From assembly GCA_016630955.3 (NCBI GenBank), contig CM049991.1, forward strand, positions 1,054,001 through 1,118,000: 64,000 bases of DNA, written 5' to 3'. The notes beneath the pieces are model-generated. The model was not told the DNA's origin. It saw nothing but the letters and a program-made list of their open reading frames with translations, and did not search any database. The position numbers were made by a program, and so were the translations under genes. This DNA comes from Didymella arachidicola. Taxonomy: Eukaryota; Ascomycota; Dothideomycetes; Pleosporales; Didymellaceae. Of the stretch, positions 33,006 to 44,168 are shown in pieces (the first letter of the stretch is position 1; the number at the start of each line of letters is the position of its first letter).

Positions 33006-34754
33006 ATGACCCGCCGCATAGTACGCTCGTGTGTCGATAGACCTACATACACAGCTGACATTGCCTGCAGGTCCGAACGGGCATTCAGCTCATTACCTTC
33101 ACAATCGTCGCCTGCGTTCTAGTCTTCTTCGTCGATAACCAATACCGCGTTCTACCCCAATCTGTCCACAGCCACCTACCCCTACACCACGAGGGTCTTG
33201 TCATTACCGACATCACTGTAACGACATGCTCGAGCCTTAATCCGCTGTCGAAATGTATGCTCGACCAGAAGAAGTGGCACCGAGTGGAGAAGGACCTGTA
33301 CCTTGGATCTGGCTGGGTGTCAAAAGCATTCGTACATATAAAGCGCAAGAGGGAAGAGGAGCTCACGAGCGATGATAAGGTCATCATCGATGTGCGCACC
33401 GGCAAGCTTGACCCATCTGTGGGCGAGAAAGCCCAAGCTTCGGAGAAGTGGGAGTCTCGCCCCGCAGGAGTGTGGATCAAGAGGTCACTCAAGCGTCACG
33501 CGAGCGACTCAAAGCAAGCCGTGACTGCTGTGGACATACTGTTTGGATCTGATGCAGTGGAACCACGCCCGGGATGGGAGCTGGTCAAGAATGGTGCATT
33601 GCACCTGGAGACGACAGGGAAGGACCCGCGCTTGAGCATACGTCGAGGCGCACCACACAAGCTCGAGAAGCCCGTGCCAAAGATCAGGAAGGATGGCAAG
33701 TTCAAAATCATGCAGATCTCCGACCTTCATCTCAGCACTGGCTTGGGCGCATGTAGGGACCCGGAGCCGAAGGGTCATAACGGCGGTCACTGCGATGCTG
33801 ACCCAAGAACCCTGGAGTTCGTCGAGCGTGTGTTAGATGAAGAGAAGCCTGACATGGTGGTTCTTTCTGGTGACCAGGTCAACGGTGACACCGCACCGGA
33901 TATCCAGAGTGTACGTCTCGAGCCTTGTTTTTTTCTTGTTTTCAATCTACTCACGTGATAAGGCCCTCTTCAAGATCATCGAGCCTCTAACCGAGCGCAA
34001 GATACCCTACGCAGCCATCTTTGGCAATCACGACGATGAAGGCACATTATCGCGCGCCTCGCAAATGTTGCTCTACGAACAATTACCCTATTCCTTGTCA
34101 GAGGCCGGACCGAATACCATCGCCGGCGTAGGCAACTACTACGTGGAAGTGCAAGCGCATGCCAGCAAGCATGTAGCTCTAACACTCTACATGCTGGACA
34201 CACACGCGTACTCGCCGGACGAGGCCCACTACCGGGGCTACGACTGGCTTAAGCCTAACCAAATCGAGTGGTTCACCAATACCGCAGAAAGCCTCAAAGA
34301 CGCGCACAGCAAATACACACACAAACACTTGGACATGGCCTTCATCCACATCCCGCTTCCGGAGTATGCAGACAGAAACAATGAGTGGGTTGGCAACTGG
34401 ACGGAAGGCGTGACGGCACCCGCTTTCAACACACATTTCAAGGATGCGCTGGTCAAGCAGGGCGTGAAGTTTGTCTCCTGCGGTCATGATCATGTCAACG
34501 ACTATTGCATGCTTTCAAAAGAGCATGCGACACAGGAGCCAGAGTTGTGGATGTGCTACGCTGGTGGCAGCGGATTCGGCGGTTATGGTGGATACAATAA
34601 CTTCCACCGCAGGCTGCGCGTGTTTGAGATCGATACAAACACCGCGCGAATCTCAACATGGAAGAGACTGGAGTACGGTGACATTGGCAAGAGGTTGGAC
34701 GAACAGATGATTGTGGACGCAGGACGAGTCCTGCCGGTGCAACGCGGCGAATAG
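33006..34754 (+). CDS. DCR2: Calcineurin-like metallophosphatase, Dcr2 type
   Basis: Exons 33006-33020 (five codons), 33071-33910 and 33963-34754, 548 aa. A membrane helix near the N-terminus (QLITFTIVACVLVFFV) suggests a signal anchor. The metallophosphoesterase motifs are in order: ISDLHL (about 221), GDQVNGD (about 272), FGNHDDEG (about 305), HIPLPEY, and CGHDHVNDYC (about 459), which bind the two metals. The preceding segment WVSKAFVHIKRKREEELTSDD resembles the Dcr2 N-terminal domain. Yeast Dcr2 promotes G1 progression through Sic1 destabilisation and dampens the unfolded-protein response by dephosphorylating Ire1. Whether this copy does the same is inferred from family membership. Intron 2 (52 nt) joins DIQS to ALFKIIEPL. 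Confidence 0.88.
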
Positions 34755-35126
34755 GAGTAAAGCCTATTTCTGGGTAGATATGCAATAAGCAGGGCGTTTT
34801 TTGGGATTGATATTGATGCCATGGCGGAGCACTTGAGGCCTCAAGTATCCGCTTACCTGGCAGGCTGGGCGCGAGCGTGTTCTTCATTGTTCTCAACACA
34901 ACTCAAGATTTCTATTTATTTTCTGACTTCCTACGGGTTGACGTTCCATTAGTTCAAATCTACGTGCAAAAAGAAATCCTAATGATGCAACTAAGACGCA
35001 ATGTTCGTACGGGCGCATCACTGCGTCGACCACATGCCACGCCAATATCATCGTCTATTAATCCTTGACAATAACAAAAGAGATCGATAGCAAAAGCTAG
35101 CTTCATTGGAAGTAAATAAGAACAGC
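34755..35126. other. Intergenic, 3' of the Dcr2-like gene
   Basis: AT-rich 3' flank. Nothing recognised before the repeated element that begins near 35127. Confidence 0.45.
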
Positions 35127-35362
35127 AAAAAAGAACAGTCGGCCTCGGAGATTTTTTGTCTTCCATTCTAAACCATCTGCTGAAAACCCTCATGTCACCC
35201 TTAAGGAGCCAGCGCAGCTGGAAAGCATGATACGTTTTGTCACGACCCAGAGTCGAACGTGAGGCCCTCAGAAGCGACAGCCAGTTTTACTTGGAACTTC
35301 GCCTCAAACCACAGAGTGTTCGCTGAACCGCCAAGCCACTTTTCAGAGGGCATGGATTTGAT
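35127..35362 (-). ncRNA. Candidate Pol III-type RNA, copy A (or tRNA-derived SINE)
   Basis: One of two related elements (the other is at 49001-49273). Read on the minus strand: TATATA (35385-35390), then conserved CCATCAAATCCA, CTTGGCGGTT pairing with a later GTTCCAAG, a B-box-like GTTCGACTC (35250-35258), GTCGTGACAAAA, GTTTTCAGCAG, a 3' hairpin (GGAAGA / TCTCC) and a T6 run at 35127-35132. The layout TATA, internal B box and T-run is what RNA polymerase III uses for free-standing RNA genes. No protein frame is conserved between the copies. I recognise no tRNA, 5S, U6, SRP or RNase P/MRP signature. The transcript would be about 235 nt. The start is estimated from the TATA position. Confidence 0.45.
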
Positions 35363-35384
35363 GGGAGGAAGAGCGATTGCAAGC

Positions 35385-35509
35385 TATATATGGGAAGAGA
35401 TATAACATCTGAGAGTGTGAGGGCACGTTGTGAGCGCAGTGAGTACCCTTTGCACTGAGAGCTGTGGTGGGGATGTGCCTGGTGGTGACTTGCCTTCACT
35501 TCGGATTGA
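35385..35509 (-). promoter_or_regulatory. Putative promoter of RNA copy A
   Basis: TATATA at 35385-35390 and, about 100 bp further upstream on the minus strand, a block (plus strand CTTGCCTTCACTTCGG, 35489-35504) that is conserved at the same distance in copy B. The sequence between the two is much less conserved, which is how promoter elements behave. Confidence 0.45.
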
Positions 35510-35812
35510 GTGTGTGGCGGCGACGTGAGGACCGGCGACAGGCGAACATGGACTCCAGCATGACCTTTTATGAAAGTATGATGCCTCCTAAGACTTCCTT
35601 GGGTGATTTCGATCGATATGCAGTGACATTAATGCGACTAAGGCCATCATTGATGGCAGCATTTAGAGACGGTGCCATGTGAAGTGACGCAATACACAAG
35701 CGCTTCGAGCTGGCAAACGAAACCCAATCTCCCTCTCGAGCAAGAATAAAGCTAAGGACAAGGGAGAAAATGCTACGATTCTGACAGTTCTGAAGGCATA
35801 GTCCCTTGCCCG
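35510..35812. other. Intergenic between RNA copy A and the Helo-like gene
   Basis: About 300 bp. Similarity to the copy-B flank fades after about 35545. Otherwise nothing seen. Confidence 0.4.
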
Positions 35813-38800
35813 CTAGAGGTCAATGAGTGAGATACCGTTCAAACTGCCCTGCCGATATGGGTTCCTACTGTGTTCCGCTTTTCTTTCAGATATGCTTGCC
35901 GGAAAAGGATCCGTGGTCATTTTTACCCATGAAGCGACTGAAGGAGATCGTGAAACATCATCGCCCCGGGCAGAAACACTCTTCTGGTCAGAGATGTCTG
36001 GCTGACTGGTCTGCGAAGTGCCAAAGCCTTCGTCGTCACTATGACCTCGCTGAGTACTAGAGTGGCGGCTTGAAGATCTTGTAGTGGTTGAAGTCTCTGA
36101 TGGCGGATAATCTTGACTGAAGCTCGTCTGTATTGCAGGCGTGGTGGGCTGTTTAAGCCACTGCTGTACCGCGGGAGGCTTTCGATAGTGCGCACGGTAA
36201 CGGCTTTCTCGAAGCAAGAACGAACGCTCGACAAGACACTCGATATCGCCCTGCTCATTTTAGTAATCATTTACGCTTTGGTGACCTTCAGCACTTACGA
36301 ATGTCAGCCAGCCTTCGAGTTCGTATTCAGCAGTGGCAGTTCTTGTGAACTTGAAATTCAGCTCGATTAGCGCATACTCCTCGATCAGCGCACCATCGAT
36401 CAACAAGATGTCCTGCTGTGTTGAGCATATCGGAGGCAAAAATTGAGGCGTATAGTCTGGTTTGAAGAAGTATGAATGAATCGGTTGATCACCGTGGAAG
36501 TAAGTACGGCCCGTGGCTGAGTGCTGTTAGGAATCGTGGGCTCTCCTTTGGGTGCTACGTACCGGATTTGCGACTGTACAGAGGTTTCCACCCGGAGAGC
36601 TTCAGAGTATGCAGGAGTTCGCTGCCCAGTGCTAGTACTGGGGGTTCCCAGAAGAGTGTGCTCCTTACAACTTGAGTGCCCTCTTCTGTATAGGGTACAA
36701 GTTGACCGTCGTTGGTATCCTGAGGATCGTCGAAGACAGTAGCAACACCAGAGCCGCCCAAATACTGCCGCAGTTGGGAAGTGCCGATGGAGTCGCGGTC
36801 GACGGTTGGCGGGAGCAGCAACATCTGCTGGCTCTCCTGGCTACTACCTGCTCTACTTAGCGTTCGCGAAGGCGTTCTCGGAGACTTCACGGAAGCTGTT
36901 GAGCCGTGAAAATTGTTTTGTCTATCCCGAGCAGACCGTCGACTATTCTCGAAATACTGTCTGTCTGGGTCTAAGCGCCTCGTGTTGTTCTGGAAGAATT
37001 TCAAGGGCGAGAATGGCAACGCGGGTAGAGAGTCGGAGGCATCTGGTGTAAACTCGTTCACTTCGATGCTATGGTACTTGTCCATCAGGCGTGTCTGTCG
37101 AATGGGTTGGTGAATGATGAGCTCTGGCTTCTTCTGAGGTGTTTCCCGAGAAGCCTTCAACAGCTTCTCGTATTGTTGGAATTTCTTCGCGTTTCCCTCG
37201 TCAGCTTCACGCCTAGATGTCGCTGTTACAGCATCGTGTGCTTCGACCAAGGCTCTTTCTGTCTCGATCTCAATCTTGAAATGTTGTAGGTGTTGTCGTG
37301 CTTGTTCAGCTGCTGACTGAGCTGCAGCAGCATCCTTCAATGCAGCCTCTTCAGTCTTGGTTGCTTTGTCAGCCTGGTCCTTGATGATTTTCAATTCTTG
37401 TCGGTGCTTCTCCTCATTACGTGATTGTTGTTCTTTTTGTTGTGCCAGAAGTTGTTCCAAGGCCTGTATGCTCACGTTGTGCTCTGCCGTCACCACTGCG
37501 AGCTGGTTCCGCTCTGCTTGAAGATCCGCCTCAGTCGTTTGCAGCTCTTCCCGCTGTTGAGTAAGAAGCTTCTCAAGGCCCTCGATTATCTTGCCATACA
37601 CTTCTGATACATTCGACGTATATTTTGCTTCTGCCCCGCCGTCCTCATGGACGCGAGCTTGCTTCATTTGAGCAATACTGTCTTGTTGTGCTGCAAGCAG
37701 ATTCTCGATTCGAGACAGACGCGGATCGTCTGTGATCGCAGTCCGAAACGCTCTTTCCGCCGAGGCCAATACCGTTTCTTGAGATTGTTGAGGTACTCGA
37801 AATGGCTCGGCTGCTGGAAGTGGGGGGGCTTGTGGCACCGGATGTGAGGGGGATAGGTGCGGGAATGGACTCCACGTCGAGGCTATGCTTTGATGAGCTG
37901 CTGGTGGTCTTTTCGTTGGATGCTGTTGTCGATACGGCGATTCAGTATACGAGCGTAGGTTTGTAGACTCAGGGGCGAATGAGCCTGGACCAAGTGCAAG
38001 CGGATGCTGAGGGTAACTCGGGGTGCTCTGAAAGTGTCGCTTCACCCTTTCCGACGCTGTCGGTAGCGCACCATGCACCTGGGTTGACTTCGGCCTACCA
38101 TGGAGCTCGGATGCCGGCACAGCCTTGCTTGTGTGCTTTGGGCCCCTCTCATCAGGAGCGCGGAAATCGACATGTCGTGTTGGCAGTACTCCTGGAGGGA
38201 CTGGTTGCGAGGTACGTTGAACGCGTTTCGGAGTTCCAGCGCTCTGCGTTCTTTGCTTCTTCTTCTCAACATCTTGCTCTCTTTGTTCTGCGTATGCATC
38301 GGTCAAGCTTCCTTCATCCATGTCCGAATCTTCTGACTTATCTTCTCCGTATCTCGTTTGCTTGAGCATCTTCAAAAACCTTTCTGTCCACTTGTCTTCT
38401 TTATTTCGAGCGGCATTGGCGGTGATTTGGTCTGGGGTAAGGGTTGTCCAAGCTGATAGTAGTCTATTGACCACAATGCTCGGCTCCGTTACATCTCCCC
38501 AAGCGATAACTTCCCTGCTGGTTGGATGTTCCAGGGAAGGCAAAGCTACAGCCCCATTCCGCTTGTCGGAGTCGTCATCTGACACCGAAGGCTGGCGCGA
38601 TGATGTGGTGTGGAGTTCTGACATTGATGACCCAAAGACAAGATGGTAGAGCCAGGTCGCAGTATCAAAGGTATACTGTTTGCGAAGATCTAGGTCTGCC
38701 CGCTTGCCGTGGGGAGGGTCGACTGGCTTCTCATCCTCAGAGAGCTCATATTGTGCGCTCTCTATTACTTGTCGATTTGCTTGTACAACGCTTTCAGTAA

Positions 38801-39383
38801 TTTTTCGTTGTGCGGTAGCAGCATCTACAGCGGGCGAGGTTGGCAGTCTGTGGCAGTCAGCAACATAGTGACATATTCCGTTTGAATACTGACGTGTGGT
38901 TTACTTGTGTCTTCACTAGCACAGCCAACTGCAGAATGGAAAGCTCCATCATCAACGCCTTTTCAATACCCTCGATGTTCTTTAGTAGTGATCTTGCGAA
39001 TGGCTGCTTTATGGTCCAGATTAAACGTCTGAGACTCTTTGGCGACTCGAGAATCTTTGTCAGCTTAGCCTCGACGAATTTCCATCCCTTGATGATGCTC
39101 ATCGTGTTCGCAAGTAGTTCGTCTTTACATAACGTTGCGTTGTTGCGCAGTATGTCTGCCAGCACCTGTAGGCTCATAGAGAACTGCGAGAGCCTCTGTG
39201 CGATGTCGGCCATCTCTGTTCGTGCATGTCTGAACGTTGTGGTGACCTGGAAGAGCGCTTTCGCAATCTTGGCGGCCCCGTGGGCTGTCGCAGCCACTGC
39301 AGTATGGTGAGAAACGGGGGTCGTGAGGCGCAAATATACTCACAGGTTACCGCGCTCGCTACTATACCCAGAACCTCAGCCAT
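35813..39383 (-). CDS. Helo-like N-terminal / coiled-coil protein
   Basis: Five exons: 39344-39383, 38894-39296, 36563-38847, 36299-36516 and 35813-36250, giving 1127 aa. Introns are 46-48 nt and all phases match. The N-terminus (MAEVLGIVASAVTLAATAHG, continuing through AKIAKALFQVTTTF) resembles the helical N-terminal domain of fungal STAND/NLR-type and HET-S-like proteins (Helo-like). A disordered Ser/Pro/Gln-rich part follows, then a long coiled coil at about 525-720 (EKLLTQQREELQTTEADLQ; LEQLLAQQKEQQSRNEEKHR). The C-terminal block at about 910-1015 has a compact conserved look (FLPPICSTQQDILLIDGALI; ELNFKFTRTATAEYELEGWL; ECLVERSFLLRESRYR). No NACHT or NB-ARC nucleotide-binding domain is present. 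Helo-like domains occur in incompatibility and cell-death proteins, but many such proteins are uncharacterised. Confidence 0.8.
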
Positions 39384-40074
39384 GCTTTCGATCGAGTCTC
39401 TTTAATAAAAGCTTGAGAGACGACGAAGTGCAGGTTCGTGTCGAATGGTGACTATAAAGAATTGTTAATGCACTCAGCCCCAAATTGTGCAGGTGGGGGC
39501 GCCCCTCAGCCTGCCTCTCTTCCTGCAATAAGCATGCAAGTGTCTACACGAGTGTTGCTATTGGGCACCACTGTCACGTAGTGCGTCAGATCAACGACCG
39601 TTCTTAGTAGATATGTGAACGTTGGGGGTGATGGCGATTTGCGGTTAAGTGCACGGCTCTTGGTCAGAGGTCGGCATGGCCATGCAAGGCAAGGGTACCC
39701 CGAGCATAAGGCTAATGTGTAAGTGCGGAAGTGATCACATCTGCAGGAAAGAAGCCTGGATTCGCGATCTAATGTGTTTACAGCGGTTCAGATGCCAGAG
39801 CATAAGGCTGACTCACAGACTACAAATTGGGTAATGTAGTGCGTTCGATTTTGGAGTATACTGCTGCTTAGTACGTCGTATAGGAATGAGCATGCGGAAA
39901 TTCAGCGACGCTCAAAGACAGCGAAGCAGACAATGTAGATTGAAGGTCGTAATGGAGTTTTCATTTCGTGCCGGACGTCCCATGCCTATTTACTTTATAG
40001 GCGGGGCCCATGCATTACCTCACGCCATAACCCAGGGAATGCTGAAAAAGAACCGTGGTCTCACCGCTGTACGC
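39384..40074. other. Intergenic
   Basis: Promoter of the Helo-like gene and 3' flank of RPS2 (both minus). No further gene, tRNA or repeat recognised. Confidence 0.5.
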
Positions 40075-40966
40075 TTAGTACTTCTTGCCCTCGCGGAGGA
40101 TGTCGCTGTACTCCTCGAGAGGAGACCTTGTGAGAGCAGTCTCGCGCCACAGGTCGGGGGTAAGGAATCCGTATGTGTTGGCAACAGCGACGAAGGTGGC
40201 CTTCAGTGTGTTCTCAAGGGTCTTGGTGGAACCGGTAGAGGCAGTGTAGGCATCCTGGACACCAGCCAACTGCAAGAGACGCTTGACAGCGGGCGAGGCA
40301 ACGAGACCGGTACCGCGAGGAGCGGGGATGAGACGGACGGTGACGGAACCGCACTTGCCAGACTCCTTGGTGGGGAGCGAGTGAGGCTCACCAAGGTTGG
40401 TACCCCAGTATCCACGGCGGATGGGGACGACGGCGAGCTTGGCGATGATGATGGCAGCGCGGATGGCGGTCGCGACTTCCTTGGAGGTCTTGATACCAAG
40501 ACCAATGTGGCCCTCGGAGTCACCGATGACAACGATAGCCTTAAAGCGGGTACGCTGACCGGCACGGGTCTGCTTCTGGACGGGCTTGATCTTCATGACC
40601 TCGTCCTTGAGCTTGGGGAGGAAGAAGTCGACGATCTGGTACTCCTTGATGGGGAGAGAGTGGAGGTAGCTGCCGTTTGTCAGTCGCTGTCCTGCGCATT
40701 GTGCCTGCCGTGCGCATAGACGTACATCTCCTCCATGCTCTTGATCTTGCCAGCCTTTACGAGACGGCCGAGCTTGGTGACGGGCTGCCACTCCTTCTCC
40801 TGCGCAATTGTCAATTTTCTGCCCAGATCCCTCGTATCTCTGCTGTGCGCACCTCAGACTTGCCGCCACGGCGACCACGTCCACGGCCGCGGCCACGGCC
40901 ACGGTCACCACCACGGTCTCCACGAGATCCAAATCCGCCGCGAGCGGGAGCAGGTGCGTCAGCCAT
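40075..40966 (-). CDS. RPS2: 40S ribosomal protein S2 (uS5)
   Basis: Exons 40853-40966, 40726-40799 and 40075-40669, giving 260 aa. The N-terminus is the RG-rich tail of eukaryotic uS5 (GGFGSRGDRGGDRGRGRGRG), usually arginine-methylated. WQPVTKLGRLVKAGKIKSMEEIYLHSLPIKE spans the second intron; using the GTACGT donor there restores EEIYL, while reading through would end in TGA. The S5 double-stranded-RNA fold (RFKAIVVIGDSEGHIGLG, KEVATAIRAAIIIAK) and the C-terminal fold (CGSVTVRLIPAPRGTGLVAS) are complete. It sits at the mRNA entry channel of the small subunit and affects decoding accuracy. Codon use is strongly biased to C-ending codons, as expected for a highly expressed gene. Confidence 0.96.
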
Positions 40967-41591
40967 TTTGTATGTCGGTGGAATGGACTACTCTGGAATT
41001 GCTGTCAGCGATTATCGAGGGTGGGTAGCAGGCGCGGTGGACGTACGGAGGTTCCTGGAGAGTTAGTTCACGTCGCGAAGAAGTTGCGAAGTTCAAATTG
41101 CAAGTGCAGGCAGGTGCGACCCGCTAAGCGAGGCGCTAAATGTGGGGCTCCTCCTCCTATTGAACTTCAAACTTCAGACTTGACAGCGCACTCCGACTTG
41201 AACTTCACAACTTGAGAGTCATATTGGACTTCTACAGTCCTTCTTGCAGTCATGGTCTTTGGGTTTCAATTCGGATCTCCGAGCATCTGAATGATCTGTC
41301 GTGCCAGGAATTGCGTCGTCAGTATACACCCCGAGGGGGACACTGCTAGGGCAGGCTCGAGCCGACTGCAAGAAGCCCTTGGGATGCTTTCAAACATCGC
41401 CGAACTGTCGACCAACCTGAGCGACCGCCTTTTCATGAAGTTTGATCCAGATTGGGGCGTATCTCGTGCATGGTTGTCATTTCGACTCATTCGCACCTTT
41501 CTCGCGCTGTTAGTGGAAACTGCTAACCCCGCCTGCATCCTGTTCGATTGCTACAGCTGCATTGTCCTACTTACGTTACTTCTGCATAATA
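40967..41591. promoter_or_regulatory. Divergent region RPS2 / GNAT gene
   Basis: About 625 bp between starts pointing apart. A frame at 41291-41614 (+) is open but unconvincing and overlaps the GNAT start out of frame. No clear TATA box. Confidence 0.4.
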
Positions 41592-42269
41592 ATGCTGGAA
41601 AGCTTTCAGATTGATGAAGCTAGCGAGGCGGATTTCCCAGCTCTGGCTGCTATTGTCGCCACCTGCTTTAAGTCAATGCCAGTAGAGCAGCTCATCACAG
41701 GCCCACTTACACAGTCGAACCTCGATGCGCTCGCAGGACGCTATTTATACGCCCATCGTCTGCACCAGAAAAACTACTCGATACCCGCAATCAGCAAGTG
41801 TGTTCATGTCGATCCCGAGACACGCGCAGAAACAACCGTGGGCACGGCGCAATGGTACATATACCCTTGCGAAAGAACGGCAGAAGAAGTGGAAACTCCG
41901 CATTACCTTCTCACGTGCGATTGGATGCAAGATGGGCCAGACAAAGAGAAAGCGATTGGGTTCTTCAAGCCCTTCCTTGACGCACGCATACGCTTGATGG
42001 GTGGGAAGGCACATGGTTTGCTGATGTACATGGCTGTCCTTCCTGAGTGGCGGAAGAGAGGAGTCGCGACCATGTGTGTGCAATGGGGCATCGACAGATG
42101 CGAAGAGCTTGGTATTTCTGCGTACCTCGAAGCGAGCGATATGGGCGTCCCGGTCTATACGAAATTAGGCTTCAAGACTGTCGAGGATGTTGAATACACG
42201 TGGGAGGACACCAAGGGCAAATGTCCAATCATGATTAGAGAGCCTGGGCAAATGGGACAAGATGAGTAA
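41592..42269 (+). CDS. GNAT-family N-acetyltransferase
   Basis: Single exon, 225 aa from the ATG at 41592 (MLESFQIDEASEADFPALA). Starts upstream in frame are non-ATG. The acetyl-CoA-binding motif A is at about 155-175: LLMYMAVLPEWRKRGVATMC, with the R-x-x-G-x-A pyrophosphate loop (RKRGVA). Motif B follows (ISAYLEASDMGVPVYTKLGF). It is closest in style to the many fungal cytosolic GNATs of the puromycin-N-acetyltransferase-like type; the acceptor substrate cannot be predicted. No targeting signal. The gene is intronless, unlike most neighbours. Confidence 0.85.
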   Translation: MLESFQIDEASEADFPALAAIVATCFKSMPVEQLITGPLTQSNLDALAGRYLYAHRLHQKNYSIPAISKCVHVDPETRAETTVGTAQWYIYPCERTAEEVETPHYLLTCDWMQDGPDKEKAIGFFKPFLDARIRLMGGKAHGLLMYMAVLPEWRKRGVATMCVQWGIDRCEELGISAYLEASDMGVPVYTKLGFKTVEDVEYTWEDTKGKCPIMIREPGQMGQDE

Positions 42270-42710
42270 GCCGGCAATTGTTGCTTCCAAGTATGGACGC
42301 TGCGAGCATACGAGGCGTAGCGAAAGCGATGTGGCTCTCAATTCCCGGTAGATGTAACACCGGGAGTCCGGGACGCACAGCGCAAATGAGAGGGTTGTGT
42401 CTCTCGATCTTACCAGTTCTGAGATGGATGGCTGGGGGCCCCAGACAGCTCAAATATCCTTGACCGTGACTTATCCCATCTGATGCAACAAATTCTCTAT
42501 AAATTTGGTCCTATCTGGGGTGCATCACGCGAGGTTGTCATCTGCAGCTTTTCTGGAGCCGACATGACTAAGGGTCTCCACGCGATGTCATTCGCGGGCA
42601 TTCACATGCTCGCGCAACAAACGTGCCAGGTAGCTCATCTGAACAAACACTCCAGCTTTGACTTCCTTCATGGCTCCAACATCCACAACCATTCCGTAGC
42701 TTTATCGATC
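42270..42710. other. Intergenic, upstream of coiled-coil gene
   Basis: The downstream frame stays open back to about 42483 with further in-frame ATGs, but these residues look non-conserved. No other feature. Confidence 0.4.
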
Positions 42711-44168
42711 ATGTCATTGATAAACTCTGTACTTGGATCGTTTTCGCCGCCGCCGTCAAAGTTTCGAAAGTCATTCGAAGACCCGCATGCACGCGACCAT
42801 GAGCTTCCGTACTACAATTCTCCACCTCCACGTATACCACCGCCAGTAACTGCATCGATCATATGGAGCGCTCCGAGAACCAGCATATCGCCTGCGGCGA
42901 GAATCCCGGACGATGTGCTTACCTTGCAGCGACGCGCCCGTCATCTCGAGCAACAACTGCAAGAGCTACTGGACGCGCAGGCAGATGGCTTGTTGAACGG
43001 ACTGAGCGGCGACAGCGATGCTATTCCTGACGATCTGATCTCAAACGGTAGCACCACGCCAACAGTCAGCAGCACGCGCTCGTCAGATAGGCACGCAGGA
43101 AACGGCAACGAGGAGCGCAAACCTAAGAAAGTGGGCCTCAGCACTGCTAGAAGGGGTATATCCAGGCGCATCCAGCAATTAGCTAGCGTCAAGGCCGAGG
43201 AACTCAACATTTCGGATGAAAGGCTGAGGGACTTGCAATACAATGTGGAGAGGACCGAGAGTTGGACGCAGAAGCGTGCACAGCTAGAATCAAAGATCAA
43301 GGGTATCGAAGGCGAAGATGCCAGTGCGAAAGCAGAATCTCTCCAAACTGAGGCTTCGAAGCTGGAACAGGACATCAGGCAGAAAGAAGAGGAACTGTGG
43401 GCGCTGAAGCGGCGGCACCGACGCGTTGTCGACGAGCTTGCAGAGACCGAGAACTCCAAAGAGGCGAAGCTATCCTCATACAAAGCTTCGATCTCAATGC
43501 TGGACACAGAAGTCTCGAACTTTCTTGCGCGACCCCCGAACCGAAATCATACCCCACTCTCGTCATCCCCATTCCCTGCGCTTCCTCCCAAACGCCGAAC
43601 CCTCGAAATGGCACATGAGTACTGGCAGGATGAATACAACAGGCTAGCGGAGAAATGTGAAGAGATTGACGTGGAACGTGCTGCGCTTGAAGAAGGCTCA
43701 GTGCTGTGGAACGATACGGTAAAGAAAGTGGGCGACTATGAGGCAAGTCTGCAGCGATATATGCACAAGGTCAGTAAGAGCGGCGCAGCGGATCCTACAC
43801 GCTTGCTGGATCAGATGGATACAACCATTACCTTTCTGAACGAGAAGCTGGAGTACGCATCTTCCAGAAGCTGGAATTTGCTCACATGTGCAATTGGTGC
43901 AGAGTTAGAGGCGTTCCAACAAGGTCGAGATCTCCTGCACGAAGCACTTGGAGTGAAGCGGAAGGGCAAGGAGAAAGCTTCCAGCTCACTAGTAGAGCTT
44001 CAAGACTTCAAGCCTCCGCCTGAAGAGATGACAGGATCAGCGATCAGAATTGGTCGTTCACCGCCAAAGCCTGCTCCACCCAAACCGAGTCTGTTCGAAG
44101 CCGACGACTTGAACGACGATCCAGATCCTGAACTTATGATCTCCCATCAGGACACTGAAACTGATTGA
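42711..44168 (+). CDS. Coiled-coil protein, possibly Atg28-like
   Basis: Single exon, 485 aa from the ATG at 42711 (MSLINSVLGSFSPPPSKFRK). In-frame ATGs further upstream would extend it by up to 76 residues. After a Pro-rich N-terminus come long heptad-rich helices: about 75-100 (LQRRARHLEQQLQELLDAQ), about 170-280 (LESKIKGIEGEDASAKAESL; LEQDIRQKEEELWALKRR), and about 305-420 (RTLEMAHEYWQDEYNRLAEK; LDQMDTTITFLNEKLEYASS). The C-terminus is Pro-rich with PPKPAPPKPSLFEADDL. The layout and the EYWQDEYNRLAEKCEEID helix recall fungal Atg28, a coiled-coil autophagy factor first found in methylotrophic yeast pexophagy. That match is from memory and weak. No membrane segment. Confidence 0.7.
   Translation: MSLINSVLGSFSPPPSKFRKSFEDPHARDHELPYYNSPPPRIPPPVTASIIWSAPRTSISPAARIPDDVLTLQRRARHLEQQLQELLDAQADGLLNGLSGDSDAIPDDLISNGSTTPTVSSTRSSDRHAGNGNEERKPKKVGLSTARRGISRRIQQLASVKAEELNISDERLRDLQYNVERTESWTQKRAQLESKIKGIEGEDASAKAESLQTEASKLEQDIRQKEEELWALKRRHRRVVDELAETENSKEAKLSSYKASISMLDTEVSNFLARPPNRNHTPLSSSPFPALPPKRRTLEMAHEYWQDEYNRLAEKCEEIDVERAALEEGSVLWNDTVKKVGDYEASLQRYMHKVSKSGAADPTRLLDQMDTTITFLNEKLEYASSRSWNLLTCAIGAELEAFQQGRDLLHEALGVKRKGKEKASSSLVELQDFKPPPEEMTGSAIRIGRSPPKPAPPKPSLFEADDLNDDPDPELMISHQDTETD

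Noticed and set aside
39886..40719. Plus-strand frame opposite RPS2 (277 codons)
   Set aside because: Low-complexity Gly/Asp/Leu composition arising from the complement of a highly codon-biased ribosomal gene.
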